From Scenedesmus sp. ARA3 (lineage: Eukaryota; Chlorophyta; Chlorophyceae; Sphaeropleales; Scenedesmaceae), in contig RWJK01001731.1 of NCBI GenBank assembly GCA_004335835.1, positions 186,426-250,425 of the forward strand: a stretch of DNA of 64,000 bases. The letters run 5' to 3'. The notes under the pieces are model-generated. The model was given only the letters and a program-made list of their open reading frames with translations. It ran no database searches and was not told the origin of the DNA. The translations under genes were made by a program, and so were the position numbers. Positions 12,639 through 24,140 of this stretch are shown one piece after another (positions within the stretch are counted from its first letter, which is position 1; each line of letters opens with the position of its first letter).

Positions 12639-15600
12639 TCACAGGCTGCCTGCCGCATGCGCCACCAGCTCCTGCAGCAGCTGCTGCTGCCCCTCGCCCA
12701 CAGGCGTGAGCATGCCGGTCAGCACCACCAGTGCCTTGGGCCACACAGGGAACAGACCGCGCGCCTGGCGGCCCGCAGCAACCAGGATGCCTGCCAGCTG
12801 CGCCACAGGCATGCCCAGGCTGGCTGGCAGCTGGGGGCAGTGGCCAGCCAGTGCGGACGCCTCCCCGATGAGGCTTGCTGCAGGCACCTGCACAGATCAA
12901 CAGCAGCGTCACGCATGCAGCAAGCACGTCAGACAGCAGCAATGCACGTCATTAGGCCGGCGTCCTGCGCTGTTTGTTGCTGTTGCAAGCACAGGGGCAA
13001 AACAGGCAGGCGTGCGCGCTTCCTGCTGGATGCTGGCGCAGCAGCTGCCACAGACACACCAACGCAGTGCCCCTGCACCAGGTCGAGATATGCATCAGTG
13101 AAATAGTGCGCATTGCAGTCCCCTCCCTGCACACCATTGCCGCTGCCAGCTAACCCAGCCAACCCAGCAGCGGCAGCAGCAGCCTCACCTTGCGGTCAAC
13201 CTGCCCAGCCAGCAGTGCATCTAGGTACAGCTCCACCACCGCAAACGCACTCGTGGGTGCGCGGCACGCAGCGCCGCACGCCTCACGCAGCCGCGCAGCA
13301 GCAGCCACAAGCTCCGTCAGCTGCAGCCCGAAGCGGCCGCACACCTCCTGCTCGCTTGGCAGGCTGGCGCCCGCTGCTGCAAGCTGCCCCTTAGCAGCAG
13401 CAGCCTGCGCAGCCACCACCACGCATGCTGCAAGCATGTGGGCCTGCGGTACTGCGCTGGCAGCACCAGCAGCAGCTGGTGCGGCTCCATCGTGGTCCAG
13501 CTGGCATGCAGACACATCCAGCAGGTTGGCTGCTGCTGCCGCATCCAGCAGCGACAGCGCGCTGTGCGGGAGCTGCGGCAGCAGCGGCGCCAGCTGGGCG
13601 CAGTTGGACTGCAGCTGCTGCCACAGCGCGGGGCGCACGGCGCAGTACGGCAGCGGCAGGCTCTGCAGGTGCAACAGCAGCAGCGCAGGGCAGGCAGCAC
13701 GCGCCAGAGCAGGCAATCAGAACAAATGGAATCCTTCACTCAACCCCACGTGTCAACCCACCCAGCACCAGTAGCTGCAATCACCTGCCAGCCTGCTGCT
13801 GCCTGTGGACCTCCCTGCTTACACCCTCAACAATCAGCGGTCGCGCCAAACCCTCCCACACACCCACGCACCTGTGCGCCGCTGCAATCCGCCTCCTGCG
13901 CCTCCAGCAGCAGCACCCTGCTGCGCTCTAGCGCCGCGCCCTCAGCCTGCTGCAGGGCTGCCTCCACCATACGCTCCAGCTCAGCAGCAGGCGGCATCAC
14001 AGGGCACATCAGCACGGAGGACTCCGACAGCAGCCAGGCCGCCAGGTCAGCGGCTGGCGCGCTGAGTGCCACGTGGTGCGTGCCTGCTGGGGGGTCCACC
14101 TGGAAGGGCACGCCCGGCACGGCACACCACTGCAGGCAGAAGACGGGAGAACAGCAGCAGCAGCGGCACAGGCACACGTGAGCAGCCAACCAGGTGAAAG
14201 ACAGCAGGCAGTGTGGTGAAGACGAATGCTGTGCTGGACCCTCCCAGCGCACACAGTCGCACCTGCTGGGAATGCAAAGTTCATATACCTCACTACTACC
14301 AGCTGGCATGTGCAGCAGCCACACGGCCTCACCTGCGCCATGGCTGTAGCCAGGTTTGCCACCGCCGCCTGGCCATCCCCCAGCAGCACCACCACGCTGT
14401 TGCGCAGGATCTTGGGCCCATCGCGCTGCACGCGGCCCCGCAGCTCCGCCAGCAGCCGCCACAGCCCGATGCACGCCATGCAGGCCCCAGCCACCGGCAA
14501 GCTGAATTCCACGGCCGCATCCGCGGGCCGCACACTCACGCTCAGCCGGAACACGCCCTGCTTGCAGGCGCCCTCAAACACCTGCAGCGCCAGCAGGAAG
14601 CTGCTGACGTTGCCGGCGCCCCACAGCGCCTCGATCGCTGTGGCGGTGGTCTGGGAGTCCGGCCGCACACCACTGGCCAGTAGCTTCTGGTAGGTGCGGT
14701 ACGCGCCCTGCCAATCGCAGCACTTGTCCTGCAGCTGCATAATGATGTGTGCGGGTGCAGCCATGCCTGCCTTGCTGGAGGCAAGCATATCTCCCAGCAG
14801 CTTGCGCGCGGTTGCGAGCTGCCCCGCGCTGGCGCAAGCGCCAATGGCTGCGGCGTAGCACTGCGGCGTGAGGCGCAGCGACAGCACCTGCATCTGCTCC
14901 AGCAGGGAGACAGCCACTGCGGCCTGGCTGTGGGATTCGGCCGATTGCAGCAGCGTGATGAAGGTGGTGTGTGTGGGCTGGCAGCCCTGCTGCTGCATCT
15001 CGTTAAAGAGCTGCTGCGCGGCAGACAGCTGGTCCAGCCTGCAGCGGCAGCGGCAGCAGCGGTGGCAGCAGCGGGACAGGTAGAGCAACAGCGTGGGCAT
15101 ACAGACATGCAGCGCAGGAGCCAGCGGGAAACCAGCCGCATGTACTGACAGCCCTAGTACAGATACACAGTTTGACAAGGCAGACGAGAGCATACACCAT
15201 CCAAGCGGCCAGCCAGCCGTAGCAAGGCCTCACTTGCAGTGCGCCAGGATGACTGCGTTGTAGGTGCCCACGCTTGGCGGCACCTTCTGGCTCGCCATGC
15301 GGCCGTGCACCGCAATGCAGCTGGCAAACTGGCCCGCTGCGTTGCAGGCGTTCATCACAATGTTGAACGTGCGCGGCTCGGGGACCAGCCGCTGCAATAG
15401 ACACGACAGCAGCACGGCAGGGTTTACACGAGCATGTGCGCATGAAGGGGGCTCTCCAGTGCTGCCTGAAATGCTGTTACACAGGTGACACCTCGCAATC
15501 CAGATGCTTGCTGTGCGCCACTGCCACGAGCTTGCGTACACCCGAGCAGCAATCTCACCACCTGTGCTGATCGCCGACACCCTGTCTCAGCTGATCACAG

Positions 15601-17550
15601 GCGGCCCTGCACTGCCCACTGCTCCACATTGGACATGCTGTCACCAGCTGCTGCTCTTGCGCCCGCCGCACCTGCTGCTCCAGTGTGTCCAGCACGCCCA
15701 CTGCCTTGCCCCACATGCCGCGCTTGGCGTACACCTCCAGCAGCGTGTTGTAGGTCACCAGGTTGGGCTGCAGGCCCTCCTGAAGCATCTGCAGGCAGCA
15801 ACACAACAGCGGCAGTGGCGCCAGCAGCAGCACATCCAATAAGCGGTCAGGGCAGGTACTTGCCAGGCCATGCAACTGTAACTCACTGACTGGACGCTCA
15901 AGATTCAACAGCACTGGCTCAGCAGCATGGATCACATCAGCATCAAGCCACCGTGTGCACCAACGCCACATGGCAACCTAGGCAGCAGCGCGCACACCAG
16001 CAGCCAGCCAGCAAACATAAAGTCAGTGGTAAGCCTCGATCTAGCGATTTCGACCCACACGATGCAGTGTGCTGCGCACACACTATTACGCACAACAGCA
16101 GCAGCTGCTGCTGCCCCCAACCCCCAGCCCACCCGCACACAAGCCCCACCTGGTTGAACACGTCCAGCGCCAGGTCCAGCTCTCCCGCCTTGACGCACAC
16201 GTTGAGCATGGAGCTGTAGGTGTGCGTGTTGGGCGACACGTTGCGCTGACGCATCTCATACACCAGCTCCAGCGCGGTGGGCAGGTGCATGTGGTTGGTG
16301 CACTGCGCCTGCGGCCGCGGAAGAAGCATCGTGCCAGGTGCAGTGAGAGCACGCGGTTAGCAAGGAGGGGGTGGGACACAGCGTGGCCGCTGTTCTCTCC
16401 ACAACAGCAGCAGCAAGTCCGTGGTGCTGCGACGGTGAAGCAACTGCCAGTGGCCGCTGCTGCCAGCTGATGTGCGGCTGGAGGATCACTGGGAAGCAGC
16501 AGCAGCAAACTCTCTATCCAGATGATCGCTGCAGCATTTGGAGTCACTCGGATCGCTGTGGGACATGCCTGTACCGCCTGTACTGCTGCTGCCGTTGCTG
16601 CTGCGACTGCTCGTGCAGGCACCTCACGTCCCTGGCTGATTGCACACTCACGATCATGGTGGTGTAGGTGAACACATCCAGCAGCCCTGCGAACTCTGGG
16701 TGCATCTGCTTGTTCAGGGAGCGCAGCCAGTCGAAAATCTCAAACGCCACCTCACGCAGCCCAGTCTTGCTCAGCTCCTTCAGCAGCGCTGCCAGCGCCC
16801 TGCAGCAGATGCCAGTAGACGGCCAATATAATTATTCTAGATAGCAGGGGTGCAAGCTTGATCTGCAACCAGCCCCACAAGTGAAGGTTCGCACGTGACT
16901 CATCAACCACCACAGCACTGTACATGTTGTGCGCAACTGCCACTGCCTCGCACATCAGATCACGTCCTGCTGCTGGATAGGCACCTATAGCGACCCCAGG
17001 ACTGGCCTCACCGGCTATCCAGGTAGCGAAGGCTGTCTGCCACAACAGGGATGGCTGATGTACCACGCGGCAGGCCGCGCAGCAGCTGCAGGATGTCCTC
17101 TACAGGCGTAGCCTGGCCCACAGCAGCAGCTACATGATTCGTGCTCCCAACGCCATGCACAGCCGCCGACATGTTGTTGGCATAGCCATGCCTTGATCGC
17201 GTGTGCTGTTGCTGCTGGTGCGCGCCGGCAGTCGTGTAAACTTGCCGAGGCTGGTACACTGCTGCTGGCGCGCCCTGGTGGATCGCGGAGCCGGTTTGAA
17301 GCCCCATCTCAACCATAGGAGAGCAAACAACTGACATGTTCATTTGTGGCACCATTTGAACGCCAGGATGCATCATGTGCTGCGCTGGGGCCATCACTCC
17401 CTGTGGCATCACCAGGTACTGCTGGTTCTGCAGGTAGGCCGTGTGTAGGCCGGGCCTCGCGCCTGCGACGATGTAATTTGCCTGATAGACATTGCCCGGG
17501 CGCGCTGGGTCACTGTCTGCTGCCACGAACTCCTGCGGTATGTTCATCAT
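12639..17550 (-). CDS. Pentatricopeptide repeat (PPR) protein, 935 residues
   Basis: Nine exons: 17550-17012, 16799-16652, 16308-16150, 15788-15672, 15391-15234, 15038-14333, 14129-13872, 13662-13189 and 12887-12639. All phases close, giving 935 residues. ATG at 17550 is the first in frame. Residues about 1-150 are Gln/Met/His-rich. Then come PVVADSLRYLDSRALAALLK and EVAFEIFDWLRSL, which introduce a PPR array: FTYTTMIAQCTN, NTHTYSSMLNVCVKAGELDL, NLVTYNTLLEVYAKRGMWGK, EPRTFNIVMNACNAAGQF, SVGTYNAVILAHCK and later repeats (THTTFITLLQSAES). The array resembles chlorophyte PPR proteins that bind organelle RNA. The C-terminal 300 or so residues are Ala-rich helices without clear PPRs. The likely role is stabilising or processing a specific plastid or mitochondrial transcript; the target is unknown. 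No classic targeting peptide is obvious. Confidence 0.88.
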
Positions 17551-18641
17551 CGTGGCCACCCGCGCTGCTGCGCGCGATCTTTATGCTATATCAGCTTTTC
17601 CATGAGCTAGAAGCTGCTATCAAGCTCTACGATCCGGCTGCTGCAAGCTGTAGTGAACGGGTGTGTGGCAGCAACGGGAAAACAGAAGCAGGGGCCCCTC
17701 GAAGGACGGCGAGCCGAGTGTTCCACTGTTGTGGTAGATAGACTCCAGTAAAAGCGTTTGTAATCAGTATGAACTGAGCTTGGAAACCTCCCTCCCTCGA
17801 AGCAAATCTCACGCAAATCTCACGCAACGCGACTTCTTTCCTAATACGAGCGCCTGAAATTGCGTGCAACTAAGCATATAGCTATTTCAGAGGCAGGTTC
17901 GGCCGGCCAATGCCATTTCCTGGGGTCTCAACTGTGTCACAAGGCAGACACCCATGTGGCGAAGGGTTTTGCCGAGTTCGATGATCAAAAACCGATAAAA
18001 AGCTATACTTTCTATGACACTACTCTTGGTTCGACGTTGTTGATACTCAGGATTCGAGTCCCTGCCAATTGCTCTTCCGCAGCCACCGGTTATTAGAAAG
18101 GTGCCGACGCCGGCAAACGTCAGCTTTTATTTGCAATAAGGTTTTGATAACTTTTGTTGGTCATTTGCCAAGAGCGTTGCACTTGTTGGCGCTGGCAGTA
18201 CAGCGAGGCCCAGTGTGAAAAGAGAGGTAAAGATCACGCTTGGCAACCAGGGTCAATGCGACGGCTGGTGCGAAAGAACCGCATTGGTATGTGCAATGTT
18301 GCAATGATATAACTTCCTGCAGCAAGTGCTGCCCAGCAGGGCTTCAGCATGGTGCGTACTGCTATCATAATCCCTCTCCCATGCGTAGCAGTTGATTGTC
18401 TGCATGCCAGTTCAGCAGTTACATCCAGCTACATCACAACCACAGCATGTGCATGCTTAACGGTTATGTCGTGATCTGTTGCAACATTTTCTCAGTGTTC
18501 CCAGCACAATGTACCCCCAAGCACGCCAGCCTTGCATACATGCCACAGCTCAGTGACTGTTCAATGAGCTGCATTCACTCTGTGAAAGGCATCCAAAACT
18601 TAATAGTGTTGCCACGAGGCTTGGCTACTAGGTTTGGTCTG
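17551..18641. other. Upstream region of the PPR gene
   Basis: 1.1 kb between the PPR start codon and the FAM228-like stop codon. It is less CTG-rich and more AT-rich than its surroundings. I see no exon. It should contain the PPR promoter and the FAM228-like 3' untranslated region. Confidence 0.5.
18419..18423 (-). terminator. Candidate TGTAA polyadenylation signal of the FAM228-like gene
   Basis: TTACA on + (TGTAA on -), 219 bases past the stop at 18642. Assigned by position and motif only. Confidence 0.45.
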
Positions 18642-21551
18642 CTACCGCCTTGTGGGCTTCACGAGCTTCTTCCCTTTCTGCTCCAGCCACGCATCCCCCA
18701 GGGCCCTGCCATCCACATACGGGTTGCTGCTCTGCTGCAAGATTTCTGTCAGGTCCTTCCGGCCTCTCCGCTGCTCAGGCCCTGCAAGCATGGAGAACGC
18801 AGCAGCTGCATGTAGGTGACAGGCATGACTACGAGGAGGCGCAAAGCCTGCCTGGCCGCTGGCAACAACAGGCTTGTTGACACCAAGCAGCGTGGCTCAG
18901 CATGCAACAGGCAAGCAAACTGGACAATCATTGAGTCCCGATGTCAGTGAACCGCCACTCTTGTGCCTTGCAGCTGGTGATTAACATACACCCGGAGCGT
19001 CAGCAACCCGCTCCTCAACACCCTGTTCTGCACCACCACCACCAGCTGCTGCTGCTGCTGCTGCTGCAAAGCCGCCCACCTGGCACCTTGAGCTTGCCAG
19101 CTGGCTGCAGCCACGCGTCGTCCAGCCGCCGCCCATCCACGTAGGGGTTGCTGGAGCCATGCGCCAGCACCTCCGCCAGGCCGCGCCGCCCCAGCGCCAC
19201 CTCGGGCGAGGCCACAAAGCGCTTGCCCTTCTGCGTCAGCCACGCGTCGTCGCCCGCGCCGCCAGAGCCCGGCGGGCTGCTGCGGCAACACGTGGGCACG
19301 CAGGCAGGCAGATGTTGCTTACATACCACGTGGGCGGCATGCACACATTAGGTTGTATGCGGAGCAGATGCACCAGTAAGCGCCCTGCGGACAGCTTTGG
19401 CTGGCCTTAGCTGCAGAGGTTATCCGGATGAAGCAGCAGGGTAACACAGCATTTGCTGCAATTGCTTGCAAGGCAACTGTTACACGCTGCTGTTGTTCAG
19501 CGCCCAGCCCTTCCAGTACAACGCCCATCCCTGTCCAAACCATGCGAATCTGTGGATTATACACAGGCTAACTGCGTGGCTCTTGAAATGGTATGGTATG
19601 GTATTGCGTGTATGATGTATGACAACTGCACACAGTTGCAGCAGCAACACAGCTGTGCTGCGGTGCGTATGCGCAGCGCGGCCCCGCACCTGCCCCTCAG
19701 CACGTCAAAGAGGTCCTTCCTGCCGCCCTTGGCTGGCGGCTGCACCATGTTCTTGCTGGGCCTGTAGGGGTCTTGGGCAGGCGGTGGCCCGTAGTCGTCC
19801 ATGTGCAGATGGCTGGCCTTCTGCGCCAGGTCCTGCGGGTCTGCCGCCTTCACGATGTACTGCGCGGTGGCATCGTCTATGCAGTGGCCTGCGCAAGGCA
19901 CAACAGCAGCATGGTGGGTTTGTTGTGCGCGGGTGTGTGCGCCATTGCTGTCGCGGCATGAGCGGGTGCGGAGACAGAGGGTCTCCATGCCAGCAACTGC
20001 TGCAGGAGTGCTCAACACTAGTTGGCACACAACTATAGCTGCAACAGCAACCCACAGAAAACATGACACAACTACAGCTTATCTGCCGGCGGATGCGCGC
20101 ATGTCACCCCACTGCTGCTCACCATACGGCGTGGCATGAATCTGTCCCGCAGCCCAGCGCTGCACCGCTAGCGTCGGCCGCACCGTAGCCTTATCCAGCT
20201 TGTTGCAGCTGCTGTCGCCAACCCTAGGGCTGCCGCCACTGCAGCAGCTGCGGCTGGTGCCGCTGCCTGCTGCCGCCGCAGCCGCTGCCGCCGCCGCTGC
20301 TGCATTGCTCAGCAGCGCCTTCTCAGCTTGCGTCTTGAGCAGGTCGCGCTTCAGGGGGTCCACCAAGTCCCCTGTTGGCACGCGGATGGTTGTGGCAGCC
20401 AGCTGGTGCAGCGGGTCGTACTGCTGCGCATCCACATGGTCCAGGAAGCACGGCCGCTTGCTGCTGGCCGCCACGTATGCGTCAGACGCCGCCTGCAGGC
20501 TTGCCTCCAGCCGCTTGACAGTGGTGCGGCCCATGGCGTCGTGGATGCGCGCCTGGATGGGCTCAAACACCTGGCTGCTCCACTGCTGGTACAGCTCCGC
20601 CTGGTGTGCGCGCTGCTGCGCCTCGCTGTGCTGCAGCACCTCGCTGATCTCGCTCATGATGCCGCTGCCGCCGCCCAGCAGGCCACCCAGCACCTCAGTG
20701 TACAGCTGCTGGAAGGACGCCTCACGCGCTGCTGCTGTCTGGGCCTGCTTGCGCTGCGGAGGCAGCGGCAGACAGGGGGGTGCACAGGCGTGCATGCCGG
20801 CAGCAGCATGTGAGGCCGCGTGGTTGCCGGGGGCAAATATGCACAGCAGACCACTACCGTATCAGTTGCTTATCAAAACACGCTGCTAGACTGTGGGTAT
20901 GCATGCGCTACAGCGCAGAAGGGCCGGCAGCTGACACATGAGGTGGGCTGCATCTGCAGATGCTGCTTGCTTGATGTGGGCCCCGCTACTGATGATGCTG
21001 GTTGTTCTGAACTACACCCTGCATTGTGCCCACCTGCATGGCTGCCCTGAAAGCTGCCTCCTTGGCACGTGCCTGCGCCTCCAGCACCGAACGCTGCGCT
21101 GCCTTGCGTGCTTCCCATGTGCTCCAAGCAGCACTGCAAGCACGCAACCGCATCAGTCGTATCAGCAGCAGCGCAGCAGCACAGCAAGCAGAGTAGCCAT
21201 TGGGTTTGCAACAAGACAGCAGCTCAGCAGGAGTCAAGCCATTGCAGTGTATGCCGCGTACTCCTTGCATCACAGTTGCGTTTCTCATCAGGTGTTGCGC
21301 CTCAGCATGCTGGATGCGCCTGTCAGACCCCCATCCGCCAATGCCAGCATGATGCATTGCTTTCTCCTGTAAATGCGTTGCCTGCCAGCAACCCAGTTGC
21401 ATAACAATGATGCTCACGTGCCAGGGGAGTCCAGGTCTGCTGTTGCTGGCTTTTGCTGTCTCTGAGTGCTGGCTGCAGAAGCGCAGATGTCCTGGAGAAC
21501 AGCTGGCTGATACGTCTTTAGCCGCTCATTCTTGCTCTGTGTGCTCGCCAT
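18642..21551 (-). CDS. FAM228-family protein with C-terminal DAWL repeats, 467 residues
   Basis: Six exons: 21551-21418, 21133-21034, 20753-20123, 19888-19690, 19279-19080 and 18781-18642 (stop TAG). All are in phase. A basic helical N-terminus (WSTWEARKAAQRSVLEAQAR) leads into the region that recalls mammalian FAM228A/B: QWSSQVFEPIQARIHDAMG, then DHVDAQQYDPLHQ, then DLVDPLKRDLLKTQAEKALL. FAM228 proteins have corresponding WxxxVxxPLQ, HYDPEEYDP and DPLxxxQ segments (from memory). The poly-Ala stretch after NA is low complexity. The last 150 or so residues hold three related units: GGRKDLFDVLRG..DDAWLTQKGK, LAEVLAHGSSNPYVDGR..DDAWL and RKDLTEILQQSSNPYVDGR..GDAWLEQKGK. FAM228 genes track with cilia, so a ciliary or basal-body role is plausible but inferred. 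Confidence 0.72.
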
Positions 21552-21982
21552 CAGCGCTGCTGTTCTGACACAGCTGCACTGGGGCAGACTCAACGCCTGG
21601 GTGGCATGGCAAACGGCAGCTGGTTTTGATGGTATTACAATGGTTAACAGCACCACCAGTGACAGGAGCAACTCCACACACCTGAAGTCCCTTCAGGCAC
21701 TCACTGCTGCTATGCCTGTCCTGCTGCTCCTCGAGCAAGCAAAACAATGCACTCTACGTCTTTCATAATCGTACTAAATCATTTCCAAGACAAACAACGT
21801 TTCGTGCTCGCAGCAAACGATGTTTGGCGCGCAAATCACCCCCGAGTGCCCATTGCAGGAATCACGACTCACAGAGGTGCGTTCATGCCGATACTTTTAC
21901 GGAAATACACTTTGAAACGCATTCCGAGTCAGCCAGTTCAACACATCGAAACCCTGGCTGTAGCATGTGTTACATTGAAGCA

Positions 21983-22012
21983 GCACTGCTCAGCAGTGCT
22001 GCTGAGCAGTGC
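21983..22012. repeat. 13-bp perfect inverted repeat, 4-nt loop
   Basis: Arms GCACTGCTCAGCA (21983-21995) and TGCTGAGCAGTGC (22000-22012) are exact reverse complements around GTGC. Non-coding context. Confidence 0.85.
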
Positions 22013-22957
22013 ATGCACTGTGGAGCAACCGTGCTCTGCTTTGATGCCAGAGGTATCTGCCCATGCGCGGCCGCAACATCACGTCAAGGCACAGGCTTGC
22101 CCGGCACAGGGCAAGAAGCATGCAAACGTGTGCTGGCATAGGCTTGACAAGCAATACTATGTGCATGACCAGGGGTGCTACACGCTTTGCGCTGCACATG
22201 CGATTGCCATGCCCTGCTGAAAACTAACCTGCACCACTGGCGGACAGCTCAACAGTTGCAACATGGTGATCCCCCGCTGCTCAGCTTGCCACGAATGCTG
22301 TCAAGGATCTACTGTGCCGACAAGTACCGCTGTGTGGGCTGCTGGCTGAGGCTCCATCTGCAGCCAGATAGTGGTGCACGCTTACTGTGAATGCTGCACG
22401 TGCAGCATACTGCAGCACATGGCCTCGGTGTTGGCGGCGCAAGGGCAGCTGCAGCTGCCAAGATCCAAACACTGGGACAGGTGCCAGGCAGGTGCCAGCG
22501 CCCTGTCAGCTTCATGTGGCTGGTGGTGCATGTGGGAAGGCGATGGCAGCCGAAAATATGGTAGGCACCAGTGAAGTGCTGGTGCTTGATGGAGTGAGCA
22601 GCTGCAGATGCCAGGCTGAGCAAGCCTGGGGTGGGAGCCTGCTGCTGCCTTTCCTGCAGTCTGGCAGGCTCTCCATGTTATCGGCTGCGCACACGGCAGT
22701 CCATGGGCATGTGCTGCTGCCACCTGCGCAATGAACCGCAGTCCAAGCTGGTCAGAGCCTGCAGAATAGCAACAGGAGCCACAGCATATGCAGTGAAGCG
22801 GTTGCACAGAGGATGGCGGCAAGCGTTCGGTTCAAGACCCACCACTGCATGTTGCGGTTGATGCTCTGCCGTTTCCAATTCCTGTGCAAGAAGCGCCTCC
22901 TCAACAGTGCAGAGCATAACACCTAGCAACGCTGCGGGCTGATGCCAGGCACGCACG

Positions 22958-22962
22958 TTACA
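22958..22962 (-). terminator. Candidate TGTAA polyadenylation signal of the 116-residue protein gene
   Basis: TTACA on + (TGTAA on -), 57 bases past the stop at 23019. This is the tightest stop-to-signal spacing in the window. Confidence 0.5.
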
Positions 22963-23018
22963 TCCTGCAGTACTGCATGCTTTACTCACCTTCATTTGTG
23001 CACATTACGGCGTGCCTG

Positions 23019-23851
23019 TCAGGCGGCTGGGTCCGTGTAGCTCTGCAGCTCTGCCCTGATGCGCTTCGCCTCGGCTGCCTGTTGCTGCTGCTGGCCTGTT
23101 AGCACCGCGCTGTGCAGGCCATCGTACAGCGCAACACCTAGCAGTGAACCCAGCGCCATCCGCTGCAGCCACAAAGACGCACGCAAATAATCCATATTCA
23201 TATAAAAAGCTAGTGTGCAAAAGCTAGTTCATATTCAAAGCTATTTGCAAAAGCTAGTGACCCACATGTCCTCCTTGCTTTCAATGCCCAACATGTGCAA
23301 TGTGCGTTGTATGGACAGTTCAGCTGCTTTGAGTGCTGCAGCATGCACGCGCAGGCGGTGCAGCGTGCATGCCTCTGTTGAGACCAATGTTCTGCTGCGC
23401 TGCCAGCGCACAGTGTGCGGGCTTTGCCCACCTTCCACAGCCGCTGGTTGCGCTTGGCAACAGACACCCTCAATGGCTCTGGCACAACAGCCAAGTACGC
23501 GGCGTGAGCAGCTGCGCTCCACATGAAGACAGTGCCTGCAGGGGCAGGGCAGCAACAGCACCAGGGCGTGATCATGACATGCGATGAGCAGGCATAGTCC
23601 CACTATTGGCCAGGCTGCAACTGCGACCTGGCCTCTACAGCACTAACAAACAGCTGTGCTGCTCACCTAGTCCCAGCAGTGTCTGCTCGCCATTAGCCTT
23701 CAACCACTCCGCCACTGCCTGCACAGGATGTTGCTTAGGTTCATGGGGCGCGGTACAGACATGCTATTGTAATCAAGAGGATCCCGGGACAACGAGCTAC
23801 CTGACGAGCTCTCCCGGTATTGAAACTTATGGCTGGTGCTTGATCAGACAT
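23019..23851 (-). CDS. Small two-helix membrane protein, 116 residues (not recognised)
   Basis: Four exons: 23851-23801, 23718-23667, 23535-23432 and 23162-23019. All splice sites are GT-AG and all phases close. The protein starts MSDQAPAISFNTGRARQ. A short helix follows (AVAEWLKANGEQTLLG), then a hydrophobic segment over GLGTVFMWSAAAHAAYLAVV (about residues 33-53), a basic loop (SVAKRNQRLWKR), a second hydrophobic segment (MALGSLLGVALYDGLHSAVL) and a polar Gln/Lys tail (about 94-116). The layout suits a small mitochondrial or plastid membrane protein with the basic loop on the matrix or stromal side. I do not recognise the family. Its start is 290 bases from the argC start on the other strand, so the two share a promoter region. 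The smallest exon codes for only 17 residues, so automatic annotation could easily miss this gene. Confidence 0.65.
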
Positions 23852-24140
23852 GGTACTGCTGCTGCTGTTGTTGTCACTAGCTGCTGCTGTTGATGTACTG
23901 CTGCGCGTCGTCACCATACCTCCACAAAGATTGTCAGGAGGGGCCTTGACCTTTGGTGATCGGGGCCACGCAGTGCCCATGGTCCCCCCCCTCCGAACAG
24001 CAAAACCCCACTTGGCCCCACGTGACTTGTTCGACGCCCGCAGATCCTCGGTGCTTCGAAGCCGACGCATTTGCTGTAGACTCCGCACAAATTACCATTG
24101 AAAACAAGTTGTGTCAGCAGCAACGCAGCACACCGCAAAC
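23852..24140. promoter_or_regulatory. Divergent promoter between the 116-residue protein gene and argC
   Basis: 289 bases separate the two start codons on opposite strands. The interval is richer in A/T than the flanking exons. It contains a palindromic G-box, CACGTG, at 24019-24024, the core bound by plant-type bZIP and bHLH factors. I see no clear TATA box. Confidence 0.55.
24019..24024. promoter_or_regulatory. G-box CACGTG
   Basis: Perfect CACGTG inside CCCCACGTGACTTG, about 117 bases upstream of the argC ATG and 168 upstream of the divergent ATG. Function is inferred from the motif only. Confidence 0.4.

Larger units (their letters stand above)
21552..23018. other. Intergenic region upstream of the FAM228-like gene
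   Basis: About 1.5 kb without a supported exon. It holds a 13-bp perfect inverted repeat at 21983-22012. It also holds the 3' flank of the 116-residue gene, with TTACA at 22958-22962. Confidence 0.5.

Noticed and set aside
13190..14181. Plus-strand frames of 190-247 residues over the PPR gene
   Set aside because: They are shadows of PPR exons; the minus-strand frames join in phase and carry PPR motifs.
18041..18075. Possible tRNA T-arm (AGGATTCGAGTCC)
   Set aside because: The stem has a mismatch and no anticodon or D arm can be folded upstream.
22825..22850. Possible tRNA T-arm (GGTTCAAGACC)
   Set aside because: Only two stem pairs form and no cloverleaf is possible around it.
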